Source: Marthasterias glacialis (taxonomy: Eukaryota; Echinodermata; Asteroidea; Forcipulatida; Asteriidae). Taken from it: a DNA stretch of 64,000 nucleotides. Under the pieces are notes generated by a model that was given only the letters and a program-made list of their open reading frames with translations, was not told the DNA's origin and did no database searches. A program made the position numbers and the translations under genes. The stretch lies in NCBI GenBank assembly GCA_911728455.2, contig OU452234.1, positions 3,970,501 through 4,034,500 of the forward strand, in the 5' to 3' direction. How positions within the stretch are numbered: the first letter of the stretch is position 1; each line of letters begins with the position of its first letter. Positions 1 to 12,900 of this stretch are shown piece by piece.

Positions 1-445
1 GTGTGCACAGGTTTTCACTGTGTTTTTCCAGACTCGGACGACAGATTGAGCCCAAAATTTCAGGTTTTTTTCCCAAGTATATATTTAATCACACAAAGTA
101 AAAAAACTGCACTGTCAGCTTTACCAGTCCTATACTGTACGTTAAAAGACAAGGTGTACGATTTGTATTTATAAAAAAAGAACATAAATTTAAACCTGAA
201 AGCCCAATGATTATCAAGTTCATACTAGTACCAACCCTCCAGACAAACGTTTCTGCCTGAAATACTGTCAAAGTTGAGGAAATAGCATTTAAAGACCCGT
301 AAATCACAGTCGCTTATTTCATTTGCCGCAATCGAAATAAGCACGTACACAAACGTGCACAAAATTTCTGACAAAATATATAACCGCTTTTCGCTGTTTT
401 CACAAAAAATGATCACTGATTTTGATTCGTGTTTCGCAGGTCAAT

Positions 446-607
446 ATAGACCGTTCCAGCTTTGGCAACAAGCCCCGCCCACACACCTCAGTTTGTGTAC
501 ATTTACGCTGCACGTGTGACCGAGTTTGACCAAGGTCACATGACCACAAGGCGTGATCCAATTGGTCAATGCGCACAGTTTGATTGACAGGCCGGAACGG
601 TCCATTA
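446..607. mobile_element. MITE-like element with GACCGTTCC termini
   Basis: Inverted ends TAGACCGTTCC and GGAACGGTCCATTA, about 160 bp, GC-richer than its surroundings, with CCAAT-like ATTGGTCAAT inside. Related in its ends to the GACCGATCCATTAAG family (3988, 9952, 21405, 62791). Confidence 0.6.
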
Positions 608-836
608 CTGTATGATTCTAGTCAACTGAAATACTTAACTGTCCCAAAAACCAAGATGTACTTTCTACATATGTATACAACTTTGCTATCGTGAAAATTG
701 AGGTCTCTGCCTAGCACACAAAACTTTGTACAGTGCTTTCCAGTTGTCTATGGCATTAAAAATAACCAAAGAGGAAATCAGCAGATCAGCTGAGAAGTTG
801 GGCACCTGCCTTTCTCTTGAAATCATCCCTCTTCTC

Positions 837-929
837 TTACAATCCCGTTTTGACCGGAGCAGGTGAATCAAAGCAAATGAGGTCATTCGTAATCTGTTTG
901 GATGGTGACGTGTTGGTTGTTGACTGCAA
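837..929 (-). CDS. DLGAP5: DLGAP5 coding exon 14 with stop codon
   Basis: Acceptor CACCTCCCCAG, then 30 codons and TAA at 839-837. The terminal NDLICFDSPAPVKTGL resembles the human HURP C-terminus GNLITFSPLQPGEF in spacing and character. A second in-frame AG 6 nt inside is a possible alternative acceptor. A minus-strand ATTAAA at 89-84 is the nearest polyadenylation signal noticed (weak). Confidence 0.75.
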   Translation of the reverse strand: MQSTTNTSPSKQITNDLICFDSPAPVKTGL

Positions 930-3900
930 CTGGGGAGGTGTAAACAAATCAGATATTGCCACCTAAAGAAAAGAAAGGAAAACAAAAAAGAGGGGGGATA
1001 ATATTCACTCACTGCTTTTTGATGCACGTGAAAGTCATTGAAAATTACACTATAATTGTGGGCGTCATCCTAAGTTACACAAAAAATACAATAATACAAT
1101 CTTTATTTGTGAGAAAATCTTGCACATATACAATAATGCAATCTTCATTTGTGAGAAAATCTTGCACATGTTAGCACTGTTAAATATGAGTGATGAAACC
1201 TTTGGGTTATTGTGGCGTGTCGTGGCCGAGCGGTCAAGCACGCCGGACTCAGGCCCTGGTGTTTCTGATCAGTAGAGTGTGGGTTCGAGTCCCGGTCTTG
1301 ACACTTGTGTCCTTAAAGCAAGACACTTAATAATTGCATGCATTTACCAGGTTCGGTTCAATACGCATCATCCGTTGCAACTAATAGGAGACTTTTGAGA
1401 CGTTAGCGGGCGCCCCAGTAACCGGTCCTTTTCTATTGCTCTCATGATAGAAAAGTACCGGTTACTGGGGCGCCCCCTATAGTCTCAAAAGTCTCCCATT
1501 GCATTCATCTTGAAAATCAATCCATGACTGACTAATCCACTTTAAAAATGTGCCTTACCTGACTGATAGTTGAAGGAGTCCTAAAGATTCGAGGGCTGTT
1601 GAGTCCTGCCAGCAAACCCCCACTCTTACACCTGCTTCTAGTACCTGGACACAAACAAAAAACACAAAGTTTAGGGCTGTGGTTTTACCATAATAGTATT
1701 CATAATAGTGGATTCTTACATAGTGCTTAAATCCGTCACTCAGTGACGCTCATGGCACTCCAACATTAGTACACCTTGGTCACTGGGCCATTTATTTCAT
1801 TCCTTAAACCATCTCAGCTCCCTGGGGGGAGTATACAGCCTGTGCTGCCAAGTATGTAGCGCATCAAGCTAAAGCAATCACAAGAACTACGTATCTCTGC
1901 CACCTCACAGGTACCCATGTACCCCAGGGTGAAGAGAAGCATTTATAGTTAAGTGTCTTGCTCTTGGAATCCAGGGTCATGACCGGGATTCGAACCCGCA
2001 TCCTGACGACCCAGACCCCAGAACTTGAGTCCGATGCACTAAACCATTCGGCCACGACACACCATGTGGTTTCACTAAAGCTAACTGCACCATCTGGTGG
2101 CTTTGTTGAGAGAACAAAAACGGAAGCTTGGTCAGGAAAGACAAGAGATTTGATAGAAAAACTTCTTGTGCAGGTACATGCGGAATACTGAGTGAAAACG
2201 TTTTTTTTTAAGGGAAACCCCTTGATTTTACTCACATGGTGTGTTGCTCAACGGGATAAGAGGTTCTGTGTCCGCTGCAAAGACCACATCATCTTCCTTG
2301 TGACACTCACTCGAGATTAGTTCAGCTTTGAGGTCAGGGGTTGACATGGTTATGCCTTCAGGTTGGTCATTCAGGTCTGCCATGGGGATGGCCGAAGGCC
2401 TCAGGTACCTTGCGAGTGGATCCTGTTGACACAACAAAATGAGATTGTACAAAACTGACAAATCTTGACAAAATGAGCTCAGAGATTAACCTGACGGATG
2501 TTACATTTAAGAAGATCAGAGTCTCTTCATCCTCAAAAAAGGTCAAACTGACAGTGTGGAACTACGCTGCTCTTTTTCTTTCCTCAGTTAAAGGTCTAAA
2601 CAAAGATTCTTGGATTGACACCATTTCCTCTCACAAGATGCGAGTCAAGTTGGATTTTATTAAACTGAGCTTTTAAGGTTTTGAGGTCATGACCATCAGC
2701 CGACTGTTGTTCCTAGGGGTGATTTCCCTGCATGACATGTGCATTTTGACAATTTTATAATGAAATACATTGCATACTGTAAAACATGGGCCCGGTTTTT
2801 GTACATGACTGTACAAATTTTACCTCTGTTATACTCTCCTGTTCTGCCTGATTGACCCCACTGGGTCTGGGAGTTCGTGAGTGTGTGGCTGTGGAAAAAC
2901 TCTGAATGGGCAGCGCAGTCTCCATCTCCAAGGGTGTGGCCATTTGAGCTGCTGGTGTGGCTGATTTGCACTTGGGTGTGGCTGTCCTATCTCTGGATGA
3001 GTTCAACAGCGACTTGTCCACTACCTCGCCAAGCACCAACTTGCTGAGAGTGGTAGCTAGTTTTCCCTGGATGGAGTGCCTGGCATTCTTGGGGGTGTAG
3101 CTCTGGACCCTTGGAGTGTTGGCGTTACTACCAGGGGCAGCACTGATCCGCGAAGTTTTAAGCGGTGAACCAGCTACGGGAACAGTTAAATGTTCATTGT
3201 TATTATTTCTGGTTTATTAAAACACAATGCATTTGTAGCCCATAGGTTAAATTGCTACATTGTTTACAAGTTAAAAACACAGAGCTGTACAAAAATTACA
3301 CTAATGATTAACCAATTTAAACATGAATAAGAAACACATAAAAAAACGTATAAAAACCAAAGAGCAAGATTAAAAATTGTTGAGTAAAAAGCTACATTTG
3401 ATTCAAAATACTGACAAAGTAGGGTATAGGACTATTTTTGTATCTGTTTGTATTGCACTTGATTATGGAAAAGTTGTTTGAATTTCTTAATTGGCATTGC
3501 ACACTAGAACTCCATGTAATTATTCAAAGGGATCATAAAAGAAAAAATAGGCATGTGAACTCAGTTTTACTGTCTAAATTTCTATGCAGAATAGTGACTG
3601 ACACACTAAACATTTTCTTTCCCTTACCTTCACAGTGAGGTGCAGGGCTACGCACTGGACTCTCGACTTTGAAAAAGCCACCCTCAAAGACGACTTGCTC
3701 CGAGGCACGTGCTCGTGTGACCTTTGACTTCATTGCAGCCTTGATGGCTACGAGGCGCTGTCGTGCTGCGTCACGGTCCTTGTTGGGTTTAGTGACGGTG
3801 GTGGCTGGTTTAGACTTCTAAAAGGAGCAACAGAGGAACAACTCAACTGTGTTTTTATTCAAATACTCATTCCACTTAAGAACTCTACGAAAAGAAGCAA

Positions 3901-6900
3901 GCACTTCTACTGTTGGACCATGTCCACACATTGGTGGCCAACTTAAACAGGCTGGCCGCAACGACCAAAGAATATATAAATATGCAATAGACCGATCCAT
4001 TAAGCCCCGCCTACTAACGTATTGACCAATCACAGCCTTGACAACGCCACTGAACGTTAAAATCCCATTTGAAAAGTAAACAAACCGCCGCCATTGTTCT
4101 GACGGACAACAGCACACACTTACTGTACTAACTTTTATTTTGTTTTAATTTTTTCGTATTTCTGGTGGTGCAAATCTCATAGTAGTGGTCCCTGTACAGT
4201 CGTGTAAAAGTGGTTTAACAGTGTTCCTGTCTGCATTGTTCTTTTGACTCAAGACACTGCTCAAAAAGGCCACAAAATTAAACCCATACCGTTCATTGGT
4301 TGCAACCAAACCAGTGCTGCGATCGGGGCAAGAAAGTCACACCATGTGCTGTTGCTAGGCAGTTACTAAGGTAGACGAGGTTTAATGGATTGGTCCATTA
4401 GCACCCTTCAGAATGTTTGTTCAGTAGGTTTGTCCTGTCGTACATACCTTGATGACCTTCTTGGGTTTCACACTAGCTACAATGGGCACCTCTTTCTGCC
4501 AGTTATTAGCTTGGAGCTTATCCAGTGATACAAACATCCCCTCAATGTCTTCAACCTGTTAATGTTCAAACCAAAATTGAGGCACAAAGTCAAGCTCTCT
4601 GCCCTTCAGACTTCCTGTAGTGTATTTACGACTACTTTTTCAAGAGCTTGGTTTTGGGGTGTGACTCCACTTTCTACATCCTTCTAATTACTTGATCTGC
4701 TGTTTTTACCAAATTTTGTACTACATGCATGTCTTAAACAACCCTTCGGGTAATTTCATGTTTTTAAAAATCATTTTATCATTATTAGGCATTTTATCAT
4801 TATTATTATTTTTTATCAATTTCTGGTAATGAAACCAAGGATGCCTCAAAAGCGAACTTGATCACTGTAGCTCGGAAGCCTGAGGAAATCTGTAGATAAG
4901 GGTGATTGTTATCTGAACCAGAAACATTGGGGGTAAACCCCTACTCTTTCACGATAAGTGGTCTGGGTTCTTTATTTTGTACTACCCATCCTATTACATG
5001 GGACTTACGGCTTAACATCCCATCCCATCTGAAGGACAAAGCAATTATGGTAAAGTGTATGGATTAAGGACACAAGTGTCGCAACTGGCCAGGCCGGGAT
5101 TTGAACCCACATTCTGTAAACTACAGAACTGAAGTTCGGCGGACTAGACCGCTCGGCCACGACACTCCACACTTCCCTCTCTATATATATGATATAACAG
5201 TGGTACGCCCTCTTTGGACAGACTGACATACATTCTGCATTCGGCAGGGGTCTTAAGCTAAACACAAAATAAAACACTTTGTAAAGAATGGCAGGTTTCC
5301 TAGGTGTGCATACGCCCTCTTTTGGTGAAACATACAGACTTCCTGTATTACTTAGTTGCATTGACAATTTTTGTTTTACGTCTTGATAACCAAAGAGAGC
5401 CTGAATTCTTCGAGAAAAGTAATGAAAATACTCGGAAATTCCGACAATAGCCGGAAAACTGGCATCCCTGGTGGAAATACTAGAAGCTCAATGTAGCTAC
5501 CTGAAAGTAAATCATTTCCCAGAAGCCGGTCAGATCAGAGGGATGGGTCTCTTTCTCACCACTGCCAAACTCACAGTTATCCACCAGTCCAGAGAACTGC
5601 TTGAACCTCTGGTCTATCAGCAGCTGGGCCTTGCCGATGGTGCTACGGATTTCCCCAGATACTAGGAAAAGAAAGAATACTAGGGTTGGGCTCAAAGAAG
5701 ATCATGCAAGTACATCTTTGGTTTTTTTTTACCTACATTGATGTGTGATAAACGTATAGATTAATTTGAGCAGCTCGTTCATGGGCGTTGACACCACGGC
5801 GGCTATGGCCGCCGCACGCGCGCGTGGACGCATGTGAATCCTCCATGCTGATTGGTACTTATGCGTGTTGACACGCTATTTTCGTGTCACGCGTGCGTGC
5901 GGCAGCCATATCTGTTGGGGTGTGAAACATCATAAACAAACGCCGCTCAGATTAGTGAATACTCAGTGTTGTCCTGGGTCCTACGGGGAAAAAAAAAAGT
6001 TTTGCGATACCCACTGCTCATTAACGAATTCAAACTGGCCTCTTGTCACTGGCCATTATTGCTCGTCTAGTTATGGTTGTTAACAGATCTATCTGCTCTA
6101 TTGAGTTGACTTGAATTTCACAACTTACCTTCCTCAGTGAGTGTGGCTTCTTCTTGCACTGCCTCCCACTTACTGCACAGGTTGTTCAACTTTGCTGTTT
6201 CCTTCACCAACAAATTTCGGAAGTATGAAACATCTGAAAGTGAAGACCGCCCAATTAAATAATGGTACAGGAATGAAGAATGGTAGGATATAACTCACCT
6301 AAAAAAAAACTCATTCCAATGTTAACAGTTTCAAAAATTTGACCTGCTGCAACAAAAATTGATACTACAGAGCTTCTAACTGAGCAGAGGAAGAGCTCTC
6401 CCGCGATGTCCCAACTTTGGAGGTGGGAAATTACAAATGTCACCACTGCCTTTTCAAAAGTTCATTCACACAAGAGTATGAATGCCAACTTGTGGACTAA
6501 ACCCCCACCCAGGGCTCACCCATAACACTAGCCCGGCGTACATTGTCTAGTAAAAACTGCTATGGGCTAGTAAACACCACTTCTCAACTTGCCCTGTGGG
6601 CTACTAAAAACTGTGCAACTTACTTGTTTATAATGCTCTTACTTCTTCCTTTTCAGATGTGAATAATACATTTTTAGAAATGTAACTTCATTTGATCGTT
6701 AAACTGGTTGTGATTGCTAAAGATAGTATCAGAAAGATACATTTATGACAATACATGTTTGAAATTTGGGCAACGAAAAGTTCCTGGGGGCAAGTAAAAT
6801 GCATAGTTTACTAGCCCCTTGGGCTACTTAATAAAAGCTAAGCGCAAGGCCTGCCCACCATGTATTTACATGTAATTCAATCTGTTTTGTTCCTGTCACA

Positions 6901-9900
6901 CACTGTTCTTTTACAAATTATATAAAAGAACAGCAAACTGGCCAAAATGTGAGGTTTTTTTTGCACTGAAATAATCATGTGAATGTAGGCCTGTCATGGC
7001 ACAAGCGGTTTAGTGCATCGGACTCAAGTTCTGGTGGCTAAGTCATCAGGATGTGGGTTCGAATCCCGGTCTTGACACTTGTGTCCTTGAGCAAGACACT
7101 TAACTATAATTGCTTCTCTTCACTCAGGGGTAAAATGGGTACCCATTAGGACAGAGATGTTTCGTGTGATTGATTTAGCTTGGTGCGCTACATACTTCCT
7201 TGGCAGCACAGGCTGTATACTCCCCAGGGAGCTGAGATGATTTAAGGAATGAAATACATGGCCCAGTGACCATGGGGTAACGACGTTGGCGCAACATGAG
7301 CATCACTGCAAGACGGATTAGAGTGATATATCAAAAGCCACTATTATTATCACGGATAAATTTGACTTGCTTTCTTCAAAACTGGAATGATAATTCTACA
7401 TTAAAATGCTGTACAAATGTACTACCCGTTTGATAAGTTACAGTAATTCAACTTTAGGCTGAATTGATTTAATCACAAGCGAGCCACGGCCCGACTATTA
7501 GATGACAACATACCGTGTTTCTTGGTTGGAGTTGGCGGTTTATCCATGAGCTTCTTGGGAGACCGAATAAGGGAGATGGCCGAGATCTCTAAAGGTTGTG
7601 GGGAGGGCTCTCTTTTTCTCCGCCTACTTGAGAGGGGTGTTGAACACCTGTTTAAGAAACATTTTAATTTCATAATTTGGGAGGCTAATCATCCTCACTG
7701 GCAGCTGAAAAGCTGAATTGCGAAGGATGCCACTACACATGCTCGAGCTGCAGGCATTCAAGGGCGCCTTCAGCAGCCAGCCACATCAACCCATATATGA
7801 CCACGGAGCACAGCCTGAGATCGAAAGTGTTTAATTTTCCCAGAGAAAAACCATCGTGGCACAGGAGAGAACCAATGCACAACTCTACTCACATATGGCC
7901 CTCGCCGTGAAAACAAAACCAGGGCCTAATTGGTGAGAGGCGAGCGCTTTACCCACACGTGACACTAATATAGATTTCCGTTGGAAATCACAGCCTGACC
8001 AATCCAGGCCGGTGTCTCAGTTAGCAAATGGCTTGTGGGCCTTGGTTTCTCCTTATTCTAGACCCAGAACCGGGCCTTTTCATCCTTGAAAGGGCAAGGG
8101 CACCAAGGCATTTTCTTCTTGATAAAGGGCACTTCTATGAGGAAATTGTAAATTTCTATTGGAACATTTCAAGGGCACCAAGGCAATGACCAGGGGGCAA
8201 CGGAGGCAATTGCCTTCGTTGCCTCCTGAAGTATCAGGCCTGCAGAACCCTCTCAGATGTTACAATTCAGGCGGTTTACAGACACTGTGCATCACCAGAA
8301 AAACAAAACTACAGGTGTTGTTTTCACTTTTGGTGACTGGTTTACTTCTTCCAAGAATATTTGAAGGCTCAAGGAGGTCTTGAGAAAATCATGAAATCAG
8401 GAAAAGTCTCGAGAAATCACATGCCTGCCAGACAGAAAAACCGACTCCAAATGTCCTGCAACCAAGATTTATTGTGGCAATGAACGATGTCAGGTGAGCA
8501 ATACATTGTAGATTCAATTGCAAATCTAATCATGTTTTTTGTGGAATTTGCTAAATTTATCATTATAACTATTATCGAATGAATCACACTGGTTGCTTTT
8601 CCAGTCTTACCTTCCTTTCCTCACGGACGACTCAGGAAAGAGAAACTTCTGTGTGCTGGCTGGGCTCATGGGCTCAAACTGGAAGTGGAAATCAAAATTG
8701 GCCGGCGCGAAAGACTTAGCGAGATCAGCAACCTGGAATGAATGACCCCTGTCACTGGTGATGTTCTTGGTAGATGGCAGTGATACGTGAAACTCCTCCG
8801 AGTACAGCTGGCTCGTCATCAGGGTTGACGATTTACTTTTTTCATTTTCTTTTACTGTAGCTAAGTGAGGAAGAAGTAAACAAAATCGTAATTTGAGGGT
8901 AAAAGTTGAAAGATCGGATTTCTGATTTAAAATCGGAAAAGCTGCATCTCTACAGAGAAGACCCAGGGTTGGGTCAAAAGTACAGTCTCAACAGTATGCT
9001 CTGCTCGTCTTCAGCTACAAACAAGTTTGCAAACATTATCAACACTCAACACATAACGGGAAACTATAACTAGTAAACTTGCAGGTACAACCATGTATAA
9101 ATCTCTTTTGGGAGGAGTGGTGGCTCTGAAAAGAGCCGGTGTGGTCTCGAAGTTTCAAACAGTGTACTCTTCTTGTCTTCAGGAGAAGCAGAGTTCAGAA
9201 CGAGCAGAGTCTACTGTTCAAAACGTCAAGACCACACTGGCTCTTTTCAGAGCCACCGCTCCTCCCAAAAGAGATTTATGCATGGTTGTACCCGCAAGTT
9301 TACTAGTTATAGTTTCCTATTACCATTCACACCATGCAAAGCTTCAAACATTACCTACTCAACACATAGACTCTCCTGCCTGGGAGTTGGAATAATGTAA
9401 GAGAACCAGACTGTTTAAAAATTTGCTTACTTTTCGAAGCAGCCAGTCTGGTGGACTGCCTGGTAGTTCTTCTCGTAGGAACGATGATAGGAGCTGAAGA
9501 ATTAGCACGTGTAGCTACCGGCTATAAATATAATGAGTAAATATTTACTGTAAATACGATTCTTATTTTATAAACATTGCCAGTATTTTATTTGCATTTT
9601 TCTTTTTTTTTTGCTAACTTGTCAGGAATCTCAGCCAATCTTAGACCACACTTGGTTGGCTTAGACCAACTCAACATAATTGGCCTGAATTGGAAAACTT
9701 TAACCTCATCGCTGACGGATAGTGCAGAATTCCTGAAAACAAAATAATTGAGACATGTAGGGCAGGCATTGAGCTCTAGAGTGAACTTACGTAAGAAGAA
9801 AACGTCTATTTGATTTCTACAATGGTTCCTACACCAAAGCAAGGCAAACGTAAGGAGCACTGTGTGTGCCAACTGGGCCCACTTTCATGACAGAGCTTAA

Positions 9901-12900
9901 CCACAGAGTCCTGCAGTCAACACTGACATGAAATTGCACCCAAGTTGTTGACAGACCAATCCACTAACGTATTGACCAATCACAGCCTTGACAACACCAC
10001 TGAAAGTCCAACACGTTAAAATCCCATGAGAAAAGTAAACAAACTGCTGCCAATGTTCTGACACACAACAGCACAATTCTAATGCTGCAAATCCCACAGC
10101 AGTGGTCCCCGTACAGTTGTGTAAAAGTGGTTGAACAGTGTTCCTGTCTGCATTGTTCTTCGGACTCAAGGCACTGCTCAAAAGGCCACGAAACTAAATC
10201 CATACTGTTCACGAAAACCATACGTCTGTGTATGTATCCCACGTGACAGCCACCGAACCACAGCTGCGATCGTGGCAAGAAAGTCACACCATGTGATTGT
10301 GCTGTTGCTAAGGTAGGCGGGCTTAATGGATTACTACTAATGTTTGTGGTTAATCGAATGATGATCTTATTGACTTTTAGAGTGCAAATACAAGCTGATA
10401 GATACCTTGCTGGCTGAGGTTTTAGAGGAGGCACGGGTAATTCGCCGCTCTGGTTGAGGGTTAACCTTCGGGACACAAGTATAAAAAGGAAATTGAAATC
10501 AAATAATCTACATACACTTCAGTAACATTTGTATCTACTTTAATTCGTTAGAAAAATTCCAGGAAAGTAAGACAATTTTGTAAAACTGCACAGGCGTAAC
10601 ACATGAAGTTGCTGGCACAGGCAAGTTTTGCTTAAAAGAAAACAAATAAGATGTATGCTTCGACTAATCTAGACATAATTATGCTATTTCGGCAGCTCAA
10701 GCACAAAAGGGCAAGGGCCGTGTCACACGGGGTCTACTCGATAGTCCGAAGGTTCCATAGTTATCGCTCATTGTTTTACTTTTATTTTCTAATTATCGAA
10801 CCTTGGGAAAAGTGAACTCTCGGACTATCGCATCAAATGCTCAGATTATTGAACCTTATTTCATTTCCAGACAAATGAATCCTCGCTCATAAGAAATTCT
10901 GTGTTCGGACTACGGAGCCTTCGGATTAATAAACCTTTGGAAAATTGAACCTTTGGAATATCGAGCGGCACCCGTGTCACATATGGCAATTTACAGGCAA
11001 CCAGTTCCAGACGATCTCCATAAGAAGGCAAAACATTTTCCCATTTCAATTTTCACATAATTTTCTTGGGGATAGTACGACACCGAAAGCAAAAAATCTC
11101 TCTCGTGGTCCGTCGTGCCACAGAAGAGTTTCTCTTGCAAGCTGTAAATTTGGTTGCCTCCAAGTTGCCAGTAAAAATTGCCCCTTGTGAAGAGGCCATA
11201 AGGGCAAATTTGTTTTTTTTTAAATCGTATTATTTATTGAGACACCACATTAGTTGAAACATTGAGAGACTAAATATTTATTTGCTAAATTGCAAGGAAG
11301 TTGACTGGGCTCTAACCAGGGAACAATTTCATAGAGCTGCTCAAGCAGAACATGTTGCTTAACAAGTTTCTGCTTAGCAAAATTAAGCAGGGAACCAGTC
11401 ACTGTTTGCACATAACATGGTATTTTGGCTGGTAACCCTCTTCCAGTAAGCAAAACTGTTTGGTGCTTGTCAACTTTAAAGCAGCTCTGACTGTGAAATT
11501 GGCCCCTTAGGAAGAGAAAACACCAACCTCAGTTCTCTTAGGTGCTGGATTTTTCTTGGTCTTGCTGGCGGCGGCGGACAGGTTGGTGGGCTTCTTCTCA
11601 GTAACGACTTTGCACACCTTGAACATGGGTTTCTTTTTCTGCTTCTCCTTGGCCAATACCCTCTTTAGTTCTCGCTCTTTCTTCCATTTCTGAAGCATTT
11701 CTTTCCGGGCCGGAATTCCGGCACCCTCGACGGGGGCTGCATTTGGGGCAGGTGGCTTTGCTGCTGCTGCTGTCAAGAAAGATTTGAATCAATCAAAACT
11801 ATTTAATTATCTATCAAAAATATGTTCAAAGGCACTTCAAAAAAACATACTAATAGTAATAGAAAATACAAATGAGTTTTCCATTCCCTTCTTGAAAATT
11901 GTTGCATTTTGCAAAGTTTTGATGTCCATGGAGATCATTCCACAAAAGAAGCTGCACTGGAAAATGCACAGTGGCCATATGAGTTACGTTTCCATTTATA
12001 AATCCTCTTCTTCTATGTCACTCCTTTTCTTAACTGAAACAACAAAAATCCAGTTATATGGCTGCACAATAAATCAATACATGATGTCAAATTAGGAAAA
12101 TTTCAGACCAAATTCGTGAATTTAAGACCAACTTGTGTGGACTTTGGTAAGATTGGAATGCCTGATCCTGTGATATATAAGCAATTGTTATTTGGGCCTA
12201 CCGGCCACAGTCATTCCGAATCATTCACTTTGGCAATTGGACACAGAGGGATTTTGGATTGTATAGGGTTTTTAAAGCAGCTCTATGAAATTGGGCCCTG
12301 GTGGGTAGGGCTTAACAGTCTATTGCAGGCCCTGTATGCTTCGTTCTTGAAAGGGCAAGGGCACCAAGGCATTTTTCTCCATGAAGTATCAGGCCTGAGG
12401 TCGATTTCACAAAGCACTAAGATTCATCTTAAGATGAGTTGTTAATATCCCCATGGTGGTCTGTATTGTGACATCACACTTTGCTTAGCAATTAAGATTG
12501 TTACACAGTTAAGATCAATCTTGGCTCTTTGTGAAACCGGCCCGCTGTAAATTGTTATCAGACATTTTCTGTACAAGTCACAAAACAACAGTGTAAACAA
12601 TTAGGTTCAAATTTCTTACCTGAAACAAATTATTATTAAACCCTTATTGAAAATGTAAAAGACTGCCTGCATACCTTGTGTTTTACTATCCTTACGAGGT
12701 AGGACAGGCTTGGCTTGTCTTTTCTTGCCTGTTTGAGGATGAGTTGACCTTTGGATGTTAACATCAAGGTTCTCTTTGAGAGGAGCTAGTGTCTGCACGT
12801 CTCGCTGTCGCATAAACGTGTTGTCTCTCTTCGTGCGCTGGTCTACGGACCTCCGCTTCACTCGCAAAATTCTCTTGTCTTCTTTGTCCAGGGCCATGCC

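Noticed and set aside
686-1027. 113-codon minus-strand frame as an independent gene
   Set aside because: It overlaps the last DLGAP5 exon in a different frame; the real coding use is 929-837 in the frame that ends at 837.
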